Of a stretch of DNA of 64,000 nucleotides, positions 50,828 through 58,678 are shown one piece after another (within the stretch, counting starts at the first letter, position 1; every line of letters starts with the position of its first letter). Origin of the DNA: Parapedobacter defluvii (lineage in GTDB: Bacteria > Bacteroidota > Bacteroidia > Sphingobacteriales > Sphingobacteriaceae); assembly GCF_014642075.1 (NCBI RefSeq), contig NZ_BMIK01000012.1, forward strand, positions 100,545 through 164,544. The letters are read 5' to 3'. Under the pieces are notes generated by a model that was not told the DNA's origin, did not search any database, and was given only the letters and a program-made list of their open reading frames with translations. The translations under genes were made by a program, and so were the position numbers.

Positions 50828-52963
50828 ATGAATAAACTATCTCTTGTAAATAAACTACATCTTGCGGTCGGCGTGTTTCTGCTGTTGGGAAATTTAGTGT
50901 CGGCCCAAACCAAACGGTTGGATCTGGAGCAGTCGCTCGGTCTCAAGCCTTCACTTACCAAGTCCATCAACACGGTCAGTGGTTGGGCAGATGCCCAACA
51001 TTACATTGAATACGATGCACAAAACGGTCAGGTATTTCAGGTACATGTTAAAACCGGCGAGCGCAGACGGTATACACCACCGCCGACCAGTGACGTGGAG
51101 GTGTTTATGCAGGACAACGATATTTTTATCCGGCACGGGGTAGGGGCACCCAAGCAATTAACCCACTCGCCCGAAACAGCGGAAAAGAATCCTACGTTAT
51201 CACCGGACAACCGGTATGTTGCATTTACGCGCAGCAACGACCTATATGCGGTATCCGTAACGGATGGCCGTGAAATCCGGTATACTTCAGACGCAACCGA
51301 CGTTATATACAACGGTTGGGCTTCGTGGGTATATTTTGAGGAAATTTTGGGGCGTGCTTCCCAATACCGGGCGTTTTGGTGGGCACCCGATAGTAAATCC
51401 CTGGCATTTATGCGGTTTAACGACACGCGTGTGCCGATGTTTCCGATCTATAACGCCACGGGGCAGCATGGCTTCCTGGAGCAAACCCGCTATCCGAAAG
51501 CAGGTGACCCGAATCCCGAGGTACGGGTAGGGTTTGTACCGGTGGAAGGGGGAAAGGTGGTTTGGGCCGACTTCGATGAAAAAGCCGATCAGTATTTCGG
51601 GCAACCGTATTGGAGTTACAATAGTGGAAACCTGATGGTTCAGTGGATGAACCGCGACCAGACCGATCTGAAATTCTATCAGGTAGATCCTGCCACCGGA
51701 AACAAACGGGAAATTTATCATGAGCATCAGGATTCCTGGATCGACCTGAGTCACGAAGAGCGGATCACTTACCTTCAAGACAATAAACATTACATACTGA
51801 AGAGCGATAAAACCGGTTGGGCGCATTACTATTTATACACGCTGGATGGTACATTGATCAATCCGATCACCTCGGGGAAGTGGCAGGTTTCTTCGCTGGA
51901 GTTGGTGGATGAAAAAAACAAGGTCGTTTATTTTACCGCACGCAAGGAACATTCTACGACCGTAGACTTATACCGGGTAGATTACGACGGGAAAAACCTG
52001 AAACGGCTTACCTTCGGCGACTATACCCATCAGGTAACAGTAGCGCCTGATGGCAAGCATTTCATCACGACCTATTCCAATGTAAGCACACCACCCAAGA
52101 TCGCATTGCTGGATAACAAAGGCAAGTTTATAAAAGAACTAGCCGACAGCAAAGCAGCTGATTTTGATAGCTATCTTTTCGCGAAGACAGAAATGATCAC
52201 CATCCCTACGCCGGATGGATACCAACTGCCTGCTGTCATCACGTGGCCTACCGATTTTAACGAGCAACATCCCTATCCTGTCATTTTCAGTATTTACGGC
52301 GGTCCCGATGCGGGTACCGTGAGCAATACCTGGAAAGGCACAGCTAACCAGCATTGGGCCAACGAGGGGATTATCCAGATCAGTGTGGACCACCGTGCGT
52401 CCGGTCATTTCGGCAAAGAAGGCGTAGCCTTGATGCACCGCAACTTGGGTCATTGGGAGATGATTGACTACATCACTGCTGCCAAGTGGCTTAAAAGCAA
52501 GCCGTGGGTAGATCCGCATAAGTTGTTGATCACCGGTCATAGCTACGGTGGGTACATGACCTGCCTGGCGCTGACCAAGGGAGCCGATTACTTTGACTTT
52601 GGCATTGCCGGTGCGCCCGTAACCAGTTGGGAATTGTACGATACCCATTACACGGAGCGGTACATGGATACCCCACAAGACAATCCGGAAGGATATAAGA
52701 AAGGATCCATTTTGACTTATGTAGATAACTACAAAGGGGTACTGCGCATCATGCACGGTGATATTGACGATAATGTACACCTTCAAAATACGACCCAACT
52801 TGTGGATGCACTGACTAACCGCGACCGGCCGTTTGAGCTGATGATCTATCCCGGGAGCCGGCATGGTTTTTCGCGTGAAAAGTCGGCTTATGACCGCAGG
52901 GAACGGTACCGATTTTACTATCAGTACCTGTTGGAGAAACCGGTGCCGGCGGGGCTGAGGTAG
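50828..52963 (+). CDS. Dipeptidyl-peptidase IV-like S9 serine peptidase
   Basis: The product is 711 residues from the ATG beginning MNKLSLVNKL, which gives a signal peptide ending 'LVSAQ'. An ATG nine codons upstream is open but spoils the signal. The N-terminal DPP-IV beta-propeller (about 90-450) includes 'GWASWVYFEEILGR' near 160, the glutamate motif that binds the substrate amino terminus. The C-terminal alpha/beta hydrolase has S572 in 'GHSYGGYM', D647 in 'HGDIDDNVH' and H679 in 'SRHGFS'. It removes X-Pro or X-Ala dipeptides in the periplasm. Full length for the family. Confidence 0.93.
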   Translation: MNKLSLVNKLHLAVGVFLLLGNLVSAQTKRLDLEQSLGLKPSLTKSINTVSGWADAQHYIEYDAQNGQVFQVHVKTGERRRYTPPPTSDVEVFMQDNDIFIRHGVGAPKQLTHSPETAEKNPTLSPDNRYVAFTRSNDLYAVSVTDGREIRYTSDATDVIYNGWASWVYFEEILGRASQYRAFWWAPDSKSLAFMRFNDTRVPMFPIYNATGQHGFLEQTRYPKAGDPNPEVRVGFVPVEGGKVVWADFDEKADQYFGQPYWSYNSGNLMVQWMNRDQTDLKFYQVDPATGNKREIYHEHQDSWIDLSHEERITYLQDNKHYILKSDKTGWAHYYLYTLDGTLINPITSGKWQVSSLELVDEKNKVVYFTARKEHSTTVDLYRVDYDGKNLKRLTFGDYTHQVTVAPDGKHFITTYSNVSTPPKIALLDNKGKFIKELADSKAADFDSYLFAKTEMITIPTPDGYQLPAVITWPTDFNEQHPYPVIFSIYGGPDAGTVSNTWKGTANQHWANEGIIQISVDHRASGHFGKEGVALMHRNLGHWEMIDYITAAKWLKSKPWVDPHKLLITGHSYGGYMTCLALTKGADYFDFGIAGAPVTSWELYDTHYTERYMDTPQDNPEGYKKGSILTYVDNYKGVLRIMHGDIDDNVHLQNTTQLVDALTNRDRPFELMIYPGSRHGFSREKSAYDRRERYRFYYQYLLEKPVPAGLR

Positions 52964-53000
52964 CTAATTAAATAAGTGTTTTTTAAATCCACCTTTTTTT

Positions 53001-53230
53001 CAACTGCCAACGAGATCGGTTTGACAACGAGATCGATTCGACAACGAGATCAGTTTGATCAAGCTACACGCCTGTATTTTACGTAGGATGTTTTTGCGGT
53101 GCGTGGCGACGGTCAGCGAACGGATGAACAAGGCAGCGGGGGTTAATTCCATGTCATCGGGCGGGAATTTTCCATCGGATAATTCCGTGATGGATGGTAT
53201 ATAATCGTTACCCGCCGCTTCGGGGGATCG
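53001..53230 (-). pseudogene. Degenerate LuxR-type response-regulator C-terminus
   Basis: On the minus strand, one frame reads 'YIPSITELSDGKFPPDDMEL' and then 'ALFIRSLTVATHRKNILRKI'. The second block is a recognisable last part of a LuxR/FixJ helix-turn-helix ('LF-S--TV-THRKNILRKL'). No receiver domain, no proper first helices and no start codon accompany it. Its 3' end runs into the 17-bp repeats. It is antisense to and 150 bp upstream of the histidine kinase gene. Best read as a relic of a two-component regulator. Confidence 0.55.
53009..53059. repeat. Three tandem 17-bp repeats
   Basis: The unit AACGAGATCrrTTyGAC occurs at 53009-53025, 53026-53042 and 53043-53059 (last base T). Each unit holds GAGATC or GATC followed by TTyGA, so copies can also pair partially. 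There are no spacers, so it is not a CRISPR array. The array sits just downstream of a peptidase gene, at the 3' end of the LuxR relic. Confidence 0.8.
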
Positions 53231-53385
53231 GTAGTATATCGCGTGTCAGTGTGTTTCGGTCGATCAGTATGCAATTGTCGATTGCTCCCGCATTGGCTTA
53301 AAAATTACCTGACGTTCGGTATTTAATCCGACGAATAGCAATTGTAATTTTGGGATTGTGAGTTTGTACATTATTTTAGCTGCTA

Positions 53386-55302
53386 ATGCGTAGGAAGATA
53401 AATTATTATTTGTTCCTGTTGACCGTATGTATCTGTGCGGCCTCGGAGGCCCGTGCAGGCGAGATCAAGCCGGTGCTGATCGATTCGGCAGCTACTTACC
53501 GTCTCAATGGTTATGTAAACTATTATATAGACAGTACGCTGAACGCAACTCCTGAAGCGGTATTAAGCTTTGCAAATCAGGGGCGGTTTATGGATATTAA
53601 TGGCGATGAATATGTCAGTTTAGGGTATACGGATTTGTATCATTGGGTGATCATCAAACTTGAAAATACCCTTCCGGATCCTACGGATTTATTTCTGTCG
53701 ATACCCATTCCGAGCATTAACCGGATGGAGCTTTATCGATGCCATGGGGGCGATGATGTGCCTGACCTGATAAGCACGACCGGCGACCGGCTGCCGTTTG
53801 CCGAACGCCCATGGCCCATTCGGGATTTTATGTTTCCAATCCGGTTAACTGGCCATGAAACCACCACATTGCTGTTGAAGATTGACAAACGTGGCCAGAA
53901 TTTTGCATTCAAGGCCAAATTGGGTAAACCGGAGGCGATTTTGCAGGAGGATATTCCGATCTATGCAGCATTTGGATTTTATGCCGGAATATTTGCCTTT
54001 GCCCTATTGTTTAATATCCTTATGTACCTATCTGTAGGGGATCGCATCCACCTGTATTATTCGCTGTATATCTTTATTTCCGTAATCCTGGTACTTGACG
54101 AAGTGGGATTGACCAAAGAGTGGCTGTTTCCAAATTTGGGGCGGTTTCACGATTACGTCAAATATGTCAGCGGTATACTGGGCTGTGGCCTGCTTATCCA
54201 GGTAATGCAACTGTTTACCAATCAGCATGCGGGGAATAGCAGGTTGTACCACCTGACTAATTTTTACAAGTATTTTATTTGGACAGTAGGGATGGTTCCT
54301 GTTTTTGCGATGCTGTTTCCCATTAATATGCAGCTCGAACGGACATTTTTCTTTTCCGTCAACTTATTGGTGATGTTTTCGTTAGTGGTCATTGTGGTTT
54401 GTGTTATCGAGCGCATCCGGGGCGGTTTCATACTTGGCTACTACTACTTGCTGGCAGTTTTACTACTGATTGTCGGTGCAGCTAACTACATTCTGCAGGT
54501 TATGGGGGTAGTGGGGGCACAGTTGCTCAAACCCAACGGGATTACCGTTGGGTTTGCTGCAGAGGTGATCATCCTTTCTTTTGCGCTCACCCAGCGTTAT
54601 AATTTTCTGAAGCGTGAAAAGGCACAACTCAAGAAAGAAAACGACCGTATCAAGATGCAGTCTGTTCGGCAGGTATTCCAGGCACAGGAAGATGAGCGGG
54701 ATCGACTGGCGAAAGATCTGCACGATGATTTAGGAGGTACGCTTTCGGTTATCCGGCTCAAAGTGACTGATTTTCAGCAGAAAATCAACGGTTTGCAATC
54801 GAATGAGCGCGAGGCATACGAGGAAACAATCCGGTTGATTACCCGGGCGTGCGACGACCTCCGCGAGATATCGCATAGTCTCAAGCCTAAATTTTTCCTG
54901 GAAAATGGCCTTATCGGCACCATTCAAGAGCGACTTTCTATCTTAAATCGGGTCAGTGTTGTTAATTTCGATTTCGTTTATCAATATACAATACGTTTGG
55001 ATCCTGAAGTCGAGTTGTCCATTTATCGCATCGTCAATGAGCTTATTAATAACGTGGTGAAGCATTCCTGTGCGACACAAGCCACCGTTCAACTGGTGGA
55101 ATCGGCAGACGAACTGGTCATTACCGTAGAAGACAATGGAATCGGATTTGAAGGCAGCGAAACTGCTGGAGGCATCGGACTGAAAAACGTGTATTCGCGC
55201 GTTCAGTATCTCGGAGGCCGCTATACGATCGACTCCAATAAAAACGGAACCACCATTACCCTAGAGATACCCCTGCAAAATCATGGAAATCAATCATGCT
55301 GA
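53386..55302 (+). CDS. 7TM-DISM sensor histidine kinase (HisKA_3 type)
   Basis: The product is 638 residues. A signal peptide ends near 'ARAGE'. An extracytoplasmic DISMED2-like carbohydrate-binding-type domain covers about 30-185 ('YTDLYHWVIIKLENTLPDP', 'FMFPIRLTGHETTTLLLKID'). Seven membrane helices follow (about 190-405), then a coiled coil. A HisKA_3 phosphoacceptor domain has H446 in 'DERDRLAKDLHDDLGG', and the HATPase has 'EDNGIGFEG' and 'GGIGLKNVYSRV'. It overlaps the response regulator gene by 20 bp, so the two form a NarX/NarL-like pair. The ligand is unknown. Confidence 0.9.
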   Translation: MRRKINYYLFLLTVCICAASEARAGEIKPVLIDSAATYRLNGYVNYYIDSTLNATPEAVLSFANQGRFMDINGDEYVSLGYTDLYHWVIIKLENTLPDPTDLFLSIPIPSINRMELYRCHGGDDVPDLISTTGDRLPFAERPWPIRDFMFPIRLTGHETTTLLLKIDKRGQNFAFKAKLGKPEAILQEDIPIYAAFGFYAGIFAFALLFNILMYLSVGDRIHLYYSLYIFISVILVLDEVGLTKEWLFPNLGRFHDYVKYVSGILGCGLLIQVMQLFTNQHAGNSRLYHLTNFYKYFIWTVGMVPVFAMLFPINMQLERTFFFSVNLLVMFSLVVIVVCVIERIRGGFILGYYYLLAVLLLIVGAANYILQVMGVVGAQLLKPNGITVGFAAEVIILSFALTQRYNFLKREKAQLKKENDRIKMQSVRQVFQAQEDERDRLAKDLHDDLGGTLSVIRLKVTDFQQKINGLQSNEREAYEETIRLITRACDDLREISHSLKPKFFLENGLIGTIQERLSILNRVSVVNFDFVYQYTIRLDPEVELSIYRIVNELINNVVKHSCATQATVQLVESADELVITVEDNGIGFEGSETAGGIGLKNVYSRVQYLGGRYTIDSNKNGTTITLEIPLQNHGNQSC

Positions 55303-55936
55303 ACCAAAAATAAGCCTGTTGTTGGTAGATGACCATCAGCTCTTTATCGATGGCTTACGTTCCATCCTGGATAAACACACGCATTTCTCGGTGTGGCGTA
55401 CTGCGCGTGATGGGCGGGAAGCCCTGCAACTGTTACAGCACCATACGCCCGATGTAGTGATTATGGACCTGAACATGCCGCGCATTGATGGACAACAGGC
55501 TGCAGCCAAAGCCCTGTCTATGCACCCTGGTTTAAAAATCCTGGTGGTTTCCATGTACTATACGACGTCGCTGCAAGCATCCCTGGAGACAATGGGCGTA
55601 GCCGGCTTTATACCGAAAGATTCAGATGCAACGGTGCTGATCCAGGCTATCGAAAAAATCCACGGGGGTGGCCATTATTTCTCGATCGATCCCAACCGAC
55701 AGATGAAGGACGACGACAGCGGGCAGAAAAGTATTCGGCAAAAATATAACCTCACCAAGCGGGAAGTAGAAATTATCCGGTTAGTAAGGCAGAATAAAAC
55801 TACGCAGGAGATCGCTGAGCTGCTTTTTGTCAGCCCATTTACCATCGAAACACACCGAAGAAACATCTGTACCAAGCTGGATATCAAAGGAAATAATGGC
55901 CTACTACTCTTCGCGCAGCAACACTTAGATATCTGA
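55283..55936 (+). CDS. NarL/FixJ-type response regulator
   Basis: The product is 217 residues. The receiver domain (about 10-125) has the phosphorylation site D62 in 'VVIMDLNMPRIDG', the acidic pair in 'LLLVDDHQLF' and a conserved lysine in 'GFIPKDSD'. The LuxR-type helix-turn-helix covers about 150-215 ('LTKREVEIIRLVRQNKTTQE', 'LFVSPFTIETHRRNICTKL'). The start lies inside the 3' end of the kinase gene, implying coupled translation with its cognate kinase. Targets are not identifiable here. Confidence 0.93.
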   Translation: MEINHAEPKISLLLVDDHQLFIDGLRSILDKHTHFSVWRTARDGREALQLLQHHTPDVVIMDLNMPRIDGQQAAAKALSMHPGLKILVVSMYYTTSLQASLETMGVAGFIPKDSDATVLIQAIEKIHGGGHYFSIDPNRQMKDDDSGQKSIRQKYNLTKREVEIIRLVRQNKTTQEIAELLFVSPFTIETHRRNICTKLDIKGNNGLLLFAQQHLDI

Positions 55937-56137
55937 CGGCAGAAAATACACTAAAATAGGTATTGACCAGAAGCTGTTTTTTGCGTCTCTTTGTAGTAAA
56001 CGAACTTCTTGTATCGTGACGGCCCTCGCTACCTATGGCGGCAAAGATTATTATTCAATGCTTGCGATGAAGTCGGTTGAGGACTTGGCCTATTGAGGCG
56101 TATATTTTAGTGATTAACAGTTAACGGATACGCTACC

Positions 56138-56398
56138 ATGAATAAAACTAAAGTGAATGAAGCCGCGATGATTAGTGCCATTAAAGCATCTGAATGCGGA
56201 AAACGGGTAAGTGAGATTTGTAGGGAACTGGGCGTACACCGGAGTACGTTTTACCTATGGAAAAAAAAGTATCTCAGCATCCGGGAGTCGGAGCAGAATT
56301 TGTTGAACAAACAGGAAGCGGAAAATCTGCGCCTTAAACAACAACGGTCGGCATTGGAATCAAATACAAGCATCATTGCCAAGCTGTTGCTATCCTAA
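56138..56398 (+). CDS. Orphan IS3-type transposase OrfA (helix-turn-helix)
   Basis: The product is 86 residues. It has a helix-turn-helix 'MISAIKASECGKRVSEICRE' and 'LGVHRSTFYLWKKKYLSI', then a leucine-rich coiled coil ('EAENLRLKQQRSALESNT'), as in OrfA of IS3 elements, which binds the terminal repeats. No OrfB integrase with a DDE domain follows in any frame, and no terminal inverted repeats are evident. It is therefore an incomplete remnant or an isolated domesticated OrfA. Its end lies 33 bp before the tRNA promoter. Confidence 0.75.
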   Translation: MNKTKVNEAAMISAIKASECGKRVSEICRELGVHRSTFYLWKKKYLSIRESEQNLLNKQEAENLRLKQQRSALESNTSIIAKLLLS

Positions 56399-56430
56399 TT
56401 TATCAATGAATTGAAATTTTATCTTGCCGC

Positions 56431-56461
56431 TTGCAAGTGAAGTCAAATTTCTCTATGTTTG
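56431..56461 (+). promoter_or_regulatory. Promoter of the tRNA-Ala unit
   Basis: TTG (56431-56433), a 20-nt spacer, then TATGTTTG (56454-56461), a perfect consensus. Transcription would start near 56468, right before the degenerate tRNA-like copy and 85 bp before the intact tRNA. Confidence 0.6.
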
Positions 56462-56474
56462 CAATCCGTAAAAC

Positions 56475-56545
56475 GGGGGTTTAGCTCAGTTGGCCAGTGC
56501 GTCCCGACAGGGGCGGGAAGGTCAGCGGTGAGTTAGATCACAGAA
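56475..56545 (+). pseudogene. Degenerate tRNA-Ala-like copy
   Basis: The first 30 nt (GGGGGTTTAGCTCAG then TTGGC and CAGTGCG) match the 5' half of the intact tRNA-Ala 78 bp downstream, and the rest has diverged. An anticodon-arm-like stem TCCCG / CGGGA survives (56502-56518) with a seven-base loop ACAGGGG. A T-arm-like GTGA / TCAC hairpin follows with loop GTTAGA, not TTCGAAT, and no acceptor 3' strand is present. It cannot fold into a full cloverleaf. Confidence 0.55.
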
Positions 56546-56552
56546 AAAACAA

Positions 56553-56626
<74 letters not shown>

Positions 56627-56637
56627 CTTGATTATCA

Positions 56638-56670
56638 GGTACTTATGAAACATCATAGGTGCCTTTTTTT
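56638..56670 (+). terminator. Terminator of the tRNA-Ala unit
   Basis: Stem GGTACTTATG / CATAGGTGCC (10 bp, two G-U pairs), loop of six, then seven T residues, 11 bp after the tRNA. Confidence 0.75.
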
Positions 56671-56850
56671 CTCAGTACCCTCCAGCATTTAATTTTGTGT
56701 ATTTTTAGTCGATTCAAAGGTGCAAAAGTGTTTCCTTGCGATAAGAGTCTTATAAAATCTTGTATCTTTAACGTATAAATTCCGGTTATCTCCATGAGCC
56801 GGTTACGAAAGAAGAAGAAAGCGAAAAGAAGCCTGTGTCCAAAAACAAAA

Positions 56851-57204
56851 ATGTCAAAAATAAAAGAAACGTCAACGAATTTTGCCAACAAACAGGTACT
56901 ATCCAAAGAATGCTTAGAGGTGTATGCTCGCAATCTGATTGGCGGTCAATAGTCCTTGCCTATCTGTTATGCGCTGATTAGCGGAAAATTACGGTTTGGC
57001 GAATTGAAAAGATGTTTACTTAATATAACCGAGCGAATGCTCACGTTACAATTGCGAAAATTGGAAGAAAATAAGATCGTCAAACGGACGGTTTATGCAG
57101 AAGTTCCATCGCGGGTAGAATACGAACTGACACCGATTGGGCATGAATTGAAACCGATTATCAAAGAACCCGAAAAGTGGGGCAAAAAGCATAAAGCCCT
57201 CTGA
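56851..57204 (+). pseudogene. HxlR-family regulator with in-frame amber stop
   Basis: The frame from ATG 56851 reads 'KETSTNFANKQVLSKECLEV', 'YARNLIGGQ', stop TAG (56950-56952, codon 34), then 'SLPICYALISGKLRFGELKR', 'NITERMLTLQLRKLEENKIV' and 'EVPSRVEYELTPIGHELKPI'. In HxlR proteins the residue at the stop is the invariant Trp of 'GGxW', so TGG has become TAG by one base change. The rest of the winged helix is intact to the natural end. Translation restart inside the helix-turn-helix would not give a working regulator. A full HxlR gene is present at 60627-60977. Confidence 0.85.
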
Positions 57205-57207
57205 TTT

Positions 57208-57375
57208 CAATAATCCCAAACCCGTTTGGCTGCAGCTTGCCATTTCCAATGCGGAAGAAGCAACGAATTATTTGAAATCAAATGGTGTGAATCCTGCTAC
57301 GAAATTGAGGAACTACCTGAAAACATGCATTTGATTACCGACTCCAGCAGGCACAGTTTTACCAGAAGAGATCCG
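57208..57375 (+). pseudogene. Decayed VOC/glyoxalase-fold fragment
   Basis: In one frame 'PVWLQLAISNAEEATNYLKS' and 'NGVNPA' are seen. One frame over the sequence continues 'CYEIEELPENMHLITDSS', and after another shift 'AGTVLPEE'. Joined, these give the usual end of a VOC-superfamily protein ('NAEEA--YL---GV--------LP-----I-DP-GT'). At least two frameshifts separate the pieces and nothing precedes them but the HxlR pseudogene. HxlR regulators often control such genes, so both may have decayed together. Confidence 0.4.
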
Positions 57376-57820
57376 TGCTGTTTCTGGATTGCCAGATTTG
57401 CGAGCGGCGAAACATAGAATTATAGCCATAATTCCCCGCTGATGGGCCAGACGATTGCAATTCCTCCGAAAACGAAGAGTTTTTTTTAACCCTACTTTAC
57501 AGGAAGCAGAAATCTCTGGTGCCTTCTTCAGGCAGTGAGGCGAACGGGGGATCCGATAAACAGTTCGCATTTGAGCACAACCTGAAAGAGATTATTGCCT
57601 ATTACAATACCCGGAAAAAAGGCAGTCTAGCGCAGCATGAACAGTTGGATATATCACGGCAGGGACCAACAATAAGCCCGCACAAACAGGTCCGTAAGTA
57701 AACAAACTTGCCATAGACGTGATGGACGGGATGTTCCAGATGTCGGCTTCCAACATGGAAGCCTTGGGCAGTGCAATAAAGAGTTTTTGGATAAGGGGAC
57801 TGTCCCAGATAAACAGTAGG
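57376..57820. other. Gene-poor, decayed stretch
   Basis: No frame on either strand gives a convincing protein. Short open stretches exist on both strands, including a hydrophobic-looking one on the minus strand (57592-57921), but none has a credible start, family resemblance or spacing to neighbours. It looks like eroded accessory DNA between the VOC fragment and the DUF3299-like fragment. Confidence 0.4.
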
Positions 57821-58140
57821 TAAGGTATACGCCCTATTTTCCAAAAGGTCTTAAGCGGCTCGACGGAAAAACCGTTACAATCAGGGGGTACATGGTGCCC
57901 ATAGAGCCCATACGCCATCACCGTACTTTCCTCCTGTCGGTGCTTCCCGTCTACCAGTGCATGTTCTGTGGGCAGAACGGTATCCCCCCAATGGTACAGG
58001 TATTCCTCGCGGATGGCAGTAAGCGCCAGTTCTCCGAGGATCCGGTTATCGTCAGGGGTGCTGTATTTCTGAATGCAACGGATGGCGATTCAGCGGAAAT
58101 CCAATTGAGAGATGCCATTGTAGGGGGCGGAAAGGAATGA
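57821..58140 (+). pseudogene. N-terminally truncated DUF3299-like protein
   Basis: From 57821 the frame reads 'VRYTPYFPKGLKRLDGKTVT', 'IRGYMVPIEPIRHHRTFLLS' and 'VLPVYQCMFCGQNGIPPMVQ', then 'DPVIVRGAVFLNATDGD'. This matches the 'FP--L--L-GK-V-I-GYM-P' and C-x-x-C core of DUF3299-like exported proteins. A TAG lies immediately upstream in frame, and the first ATG is at 57892, in the middle of the domain. No GTG or TTG lies between. The N-terminal signal and first strands are gone, so the copy is probably dead, although an 82-residue product from 57892 is possible. Confidence 0.6.
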
Positions 58141-58168
58141 AACAAATATTGTAACCATAACATTACTT

Positions 58169-58199
58169 CCGAAGGTTAATCTTCGATCCTATCCTTCGG
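58169..58199. promoter_or_regulatory. 7-bp perfect inverted repeat before the small lipoprotein gene
   Basis: CCGAAGG (58169-58175) and CCTTCGG (58193-58199) with a 17-nt loop containing a third CTTCG. It is 31 bp before the ATG at 58231. It could be a leader hairpin, an operator, or a terminator of whatever read through from upstream (no T run follows). Confidence 0.4.
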
Positions 58200-58230
58200 T
58201 CTAAATTAGACAATCAAAATACATACAGTC

Positions 58231-58602
58231 ATGAAAGCACCTATCGTTATCCTTGGCATTATGATTGCAATATTGGGCTCGTGTACCGCGACGAGGTATC
58301 AGCTGATCAATGCCGACATGAGCCTGATCAGTTTGGGTATGCAGAAAGAAGAGGTTGTCAAACGGATTGGAAAACCCAATCTTGTGGTGGCGTCTCAACG
58401 TTCCGCTGAAGGGAACATCGAAGTTTATGAATACTTGCGTTTGGAATTTGACCGGTACACGGAAAAACGGGTGGACAGGCCGATATGGGTTTATTTCGTT
58501 GACGACGGAGTCGTTGAATGGGGCCCGGGAGAAAATTGGCAAATGGACAACACGATTACTCAGAGACTGTTGGAAAAATACAGACACCGCAGCCGGAGGT
58601 AG
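58231..58602 (+). CDS. Small lipoprotein with SmpA/BamE-like segment
   Basis: The product is 123 residues. The lipoprotein signal ends 'ILGSC' (Cys near 18), so it is probably anchored in the outer membrane or periplasmic face. 'ISLGMQKEEVVKRIGKPNLV' (about 33-52) is the helix-helix start of the SmpA/OmlA fold. The following strands 'EVYEYLRLEFDRY' and 'RPIWVYFVDDGVVEWGPGE' fit it too. The function is unknown; many Bacteroidota carry several such short lipoproteins. A preceding palindrome may control it. Confidence 0.7.
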   Translation: MKAPIVILGIMIAILGSCTATRYQLINADMSLISLGMQKEEVVKRIGKPNLVVASQRSAEGNIEVYEYLRLEFDRYTEKRVDRPIWVYFVDDGVVEWGPGENWQMDNTITQRLLEKYRHRSRR

Positions 58603-58678
58603 CGATTTTTTAAGACAATTTCACATGCCTGGAAATCCGGTTGGATTTTCCGAAGCGTTACGCCATGAAATCAAGCTA

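Noticed and set aside
53009..53059. CRISPR array
   Set aside because: Units are directly adjacent with no spacers, only three copies, 17 bp long, and no cas genes are present.
56138..56398. Complete IS3 insertion sequence
   Set aside because: No OrfB integrase, no programmed frameshift site and no terminal inverted repeats were found.
56643..56933. A 96-residue protein on the minus strand after the tRNA
   Set aside because: It spans the tRNA terminator and the start of the HxlR pseudogene, is rich in Phe runs from A/T tracts, and has no start context.
57592..57921. A hydrophobic 109-residue membrane protein on the minus strand
   Set aside because: It is antisense to the DUF3299-like fragment, which has a real family match; hydrophobicity alone is not enough.
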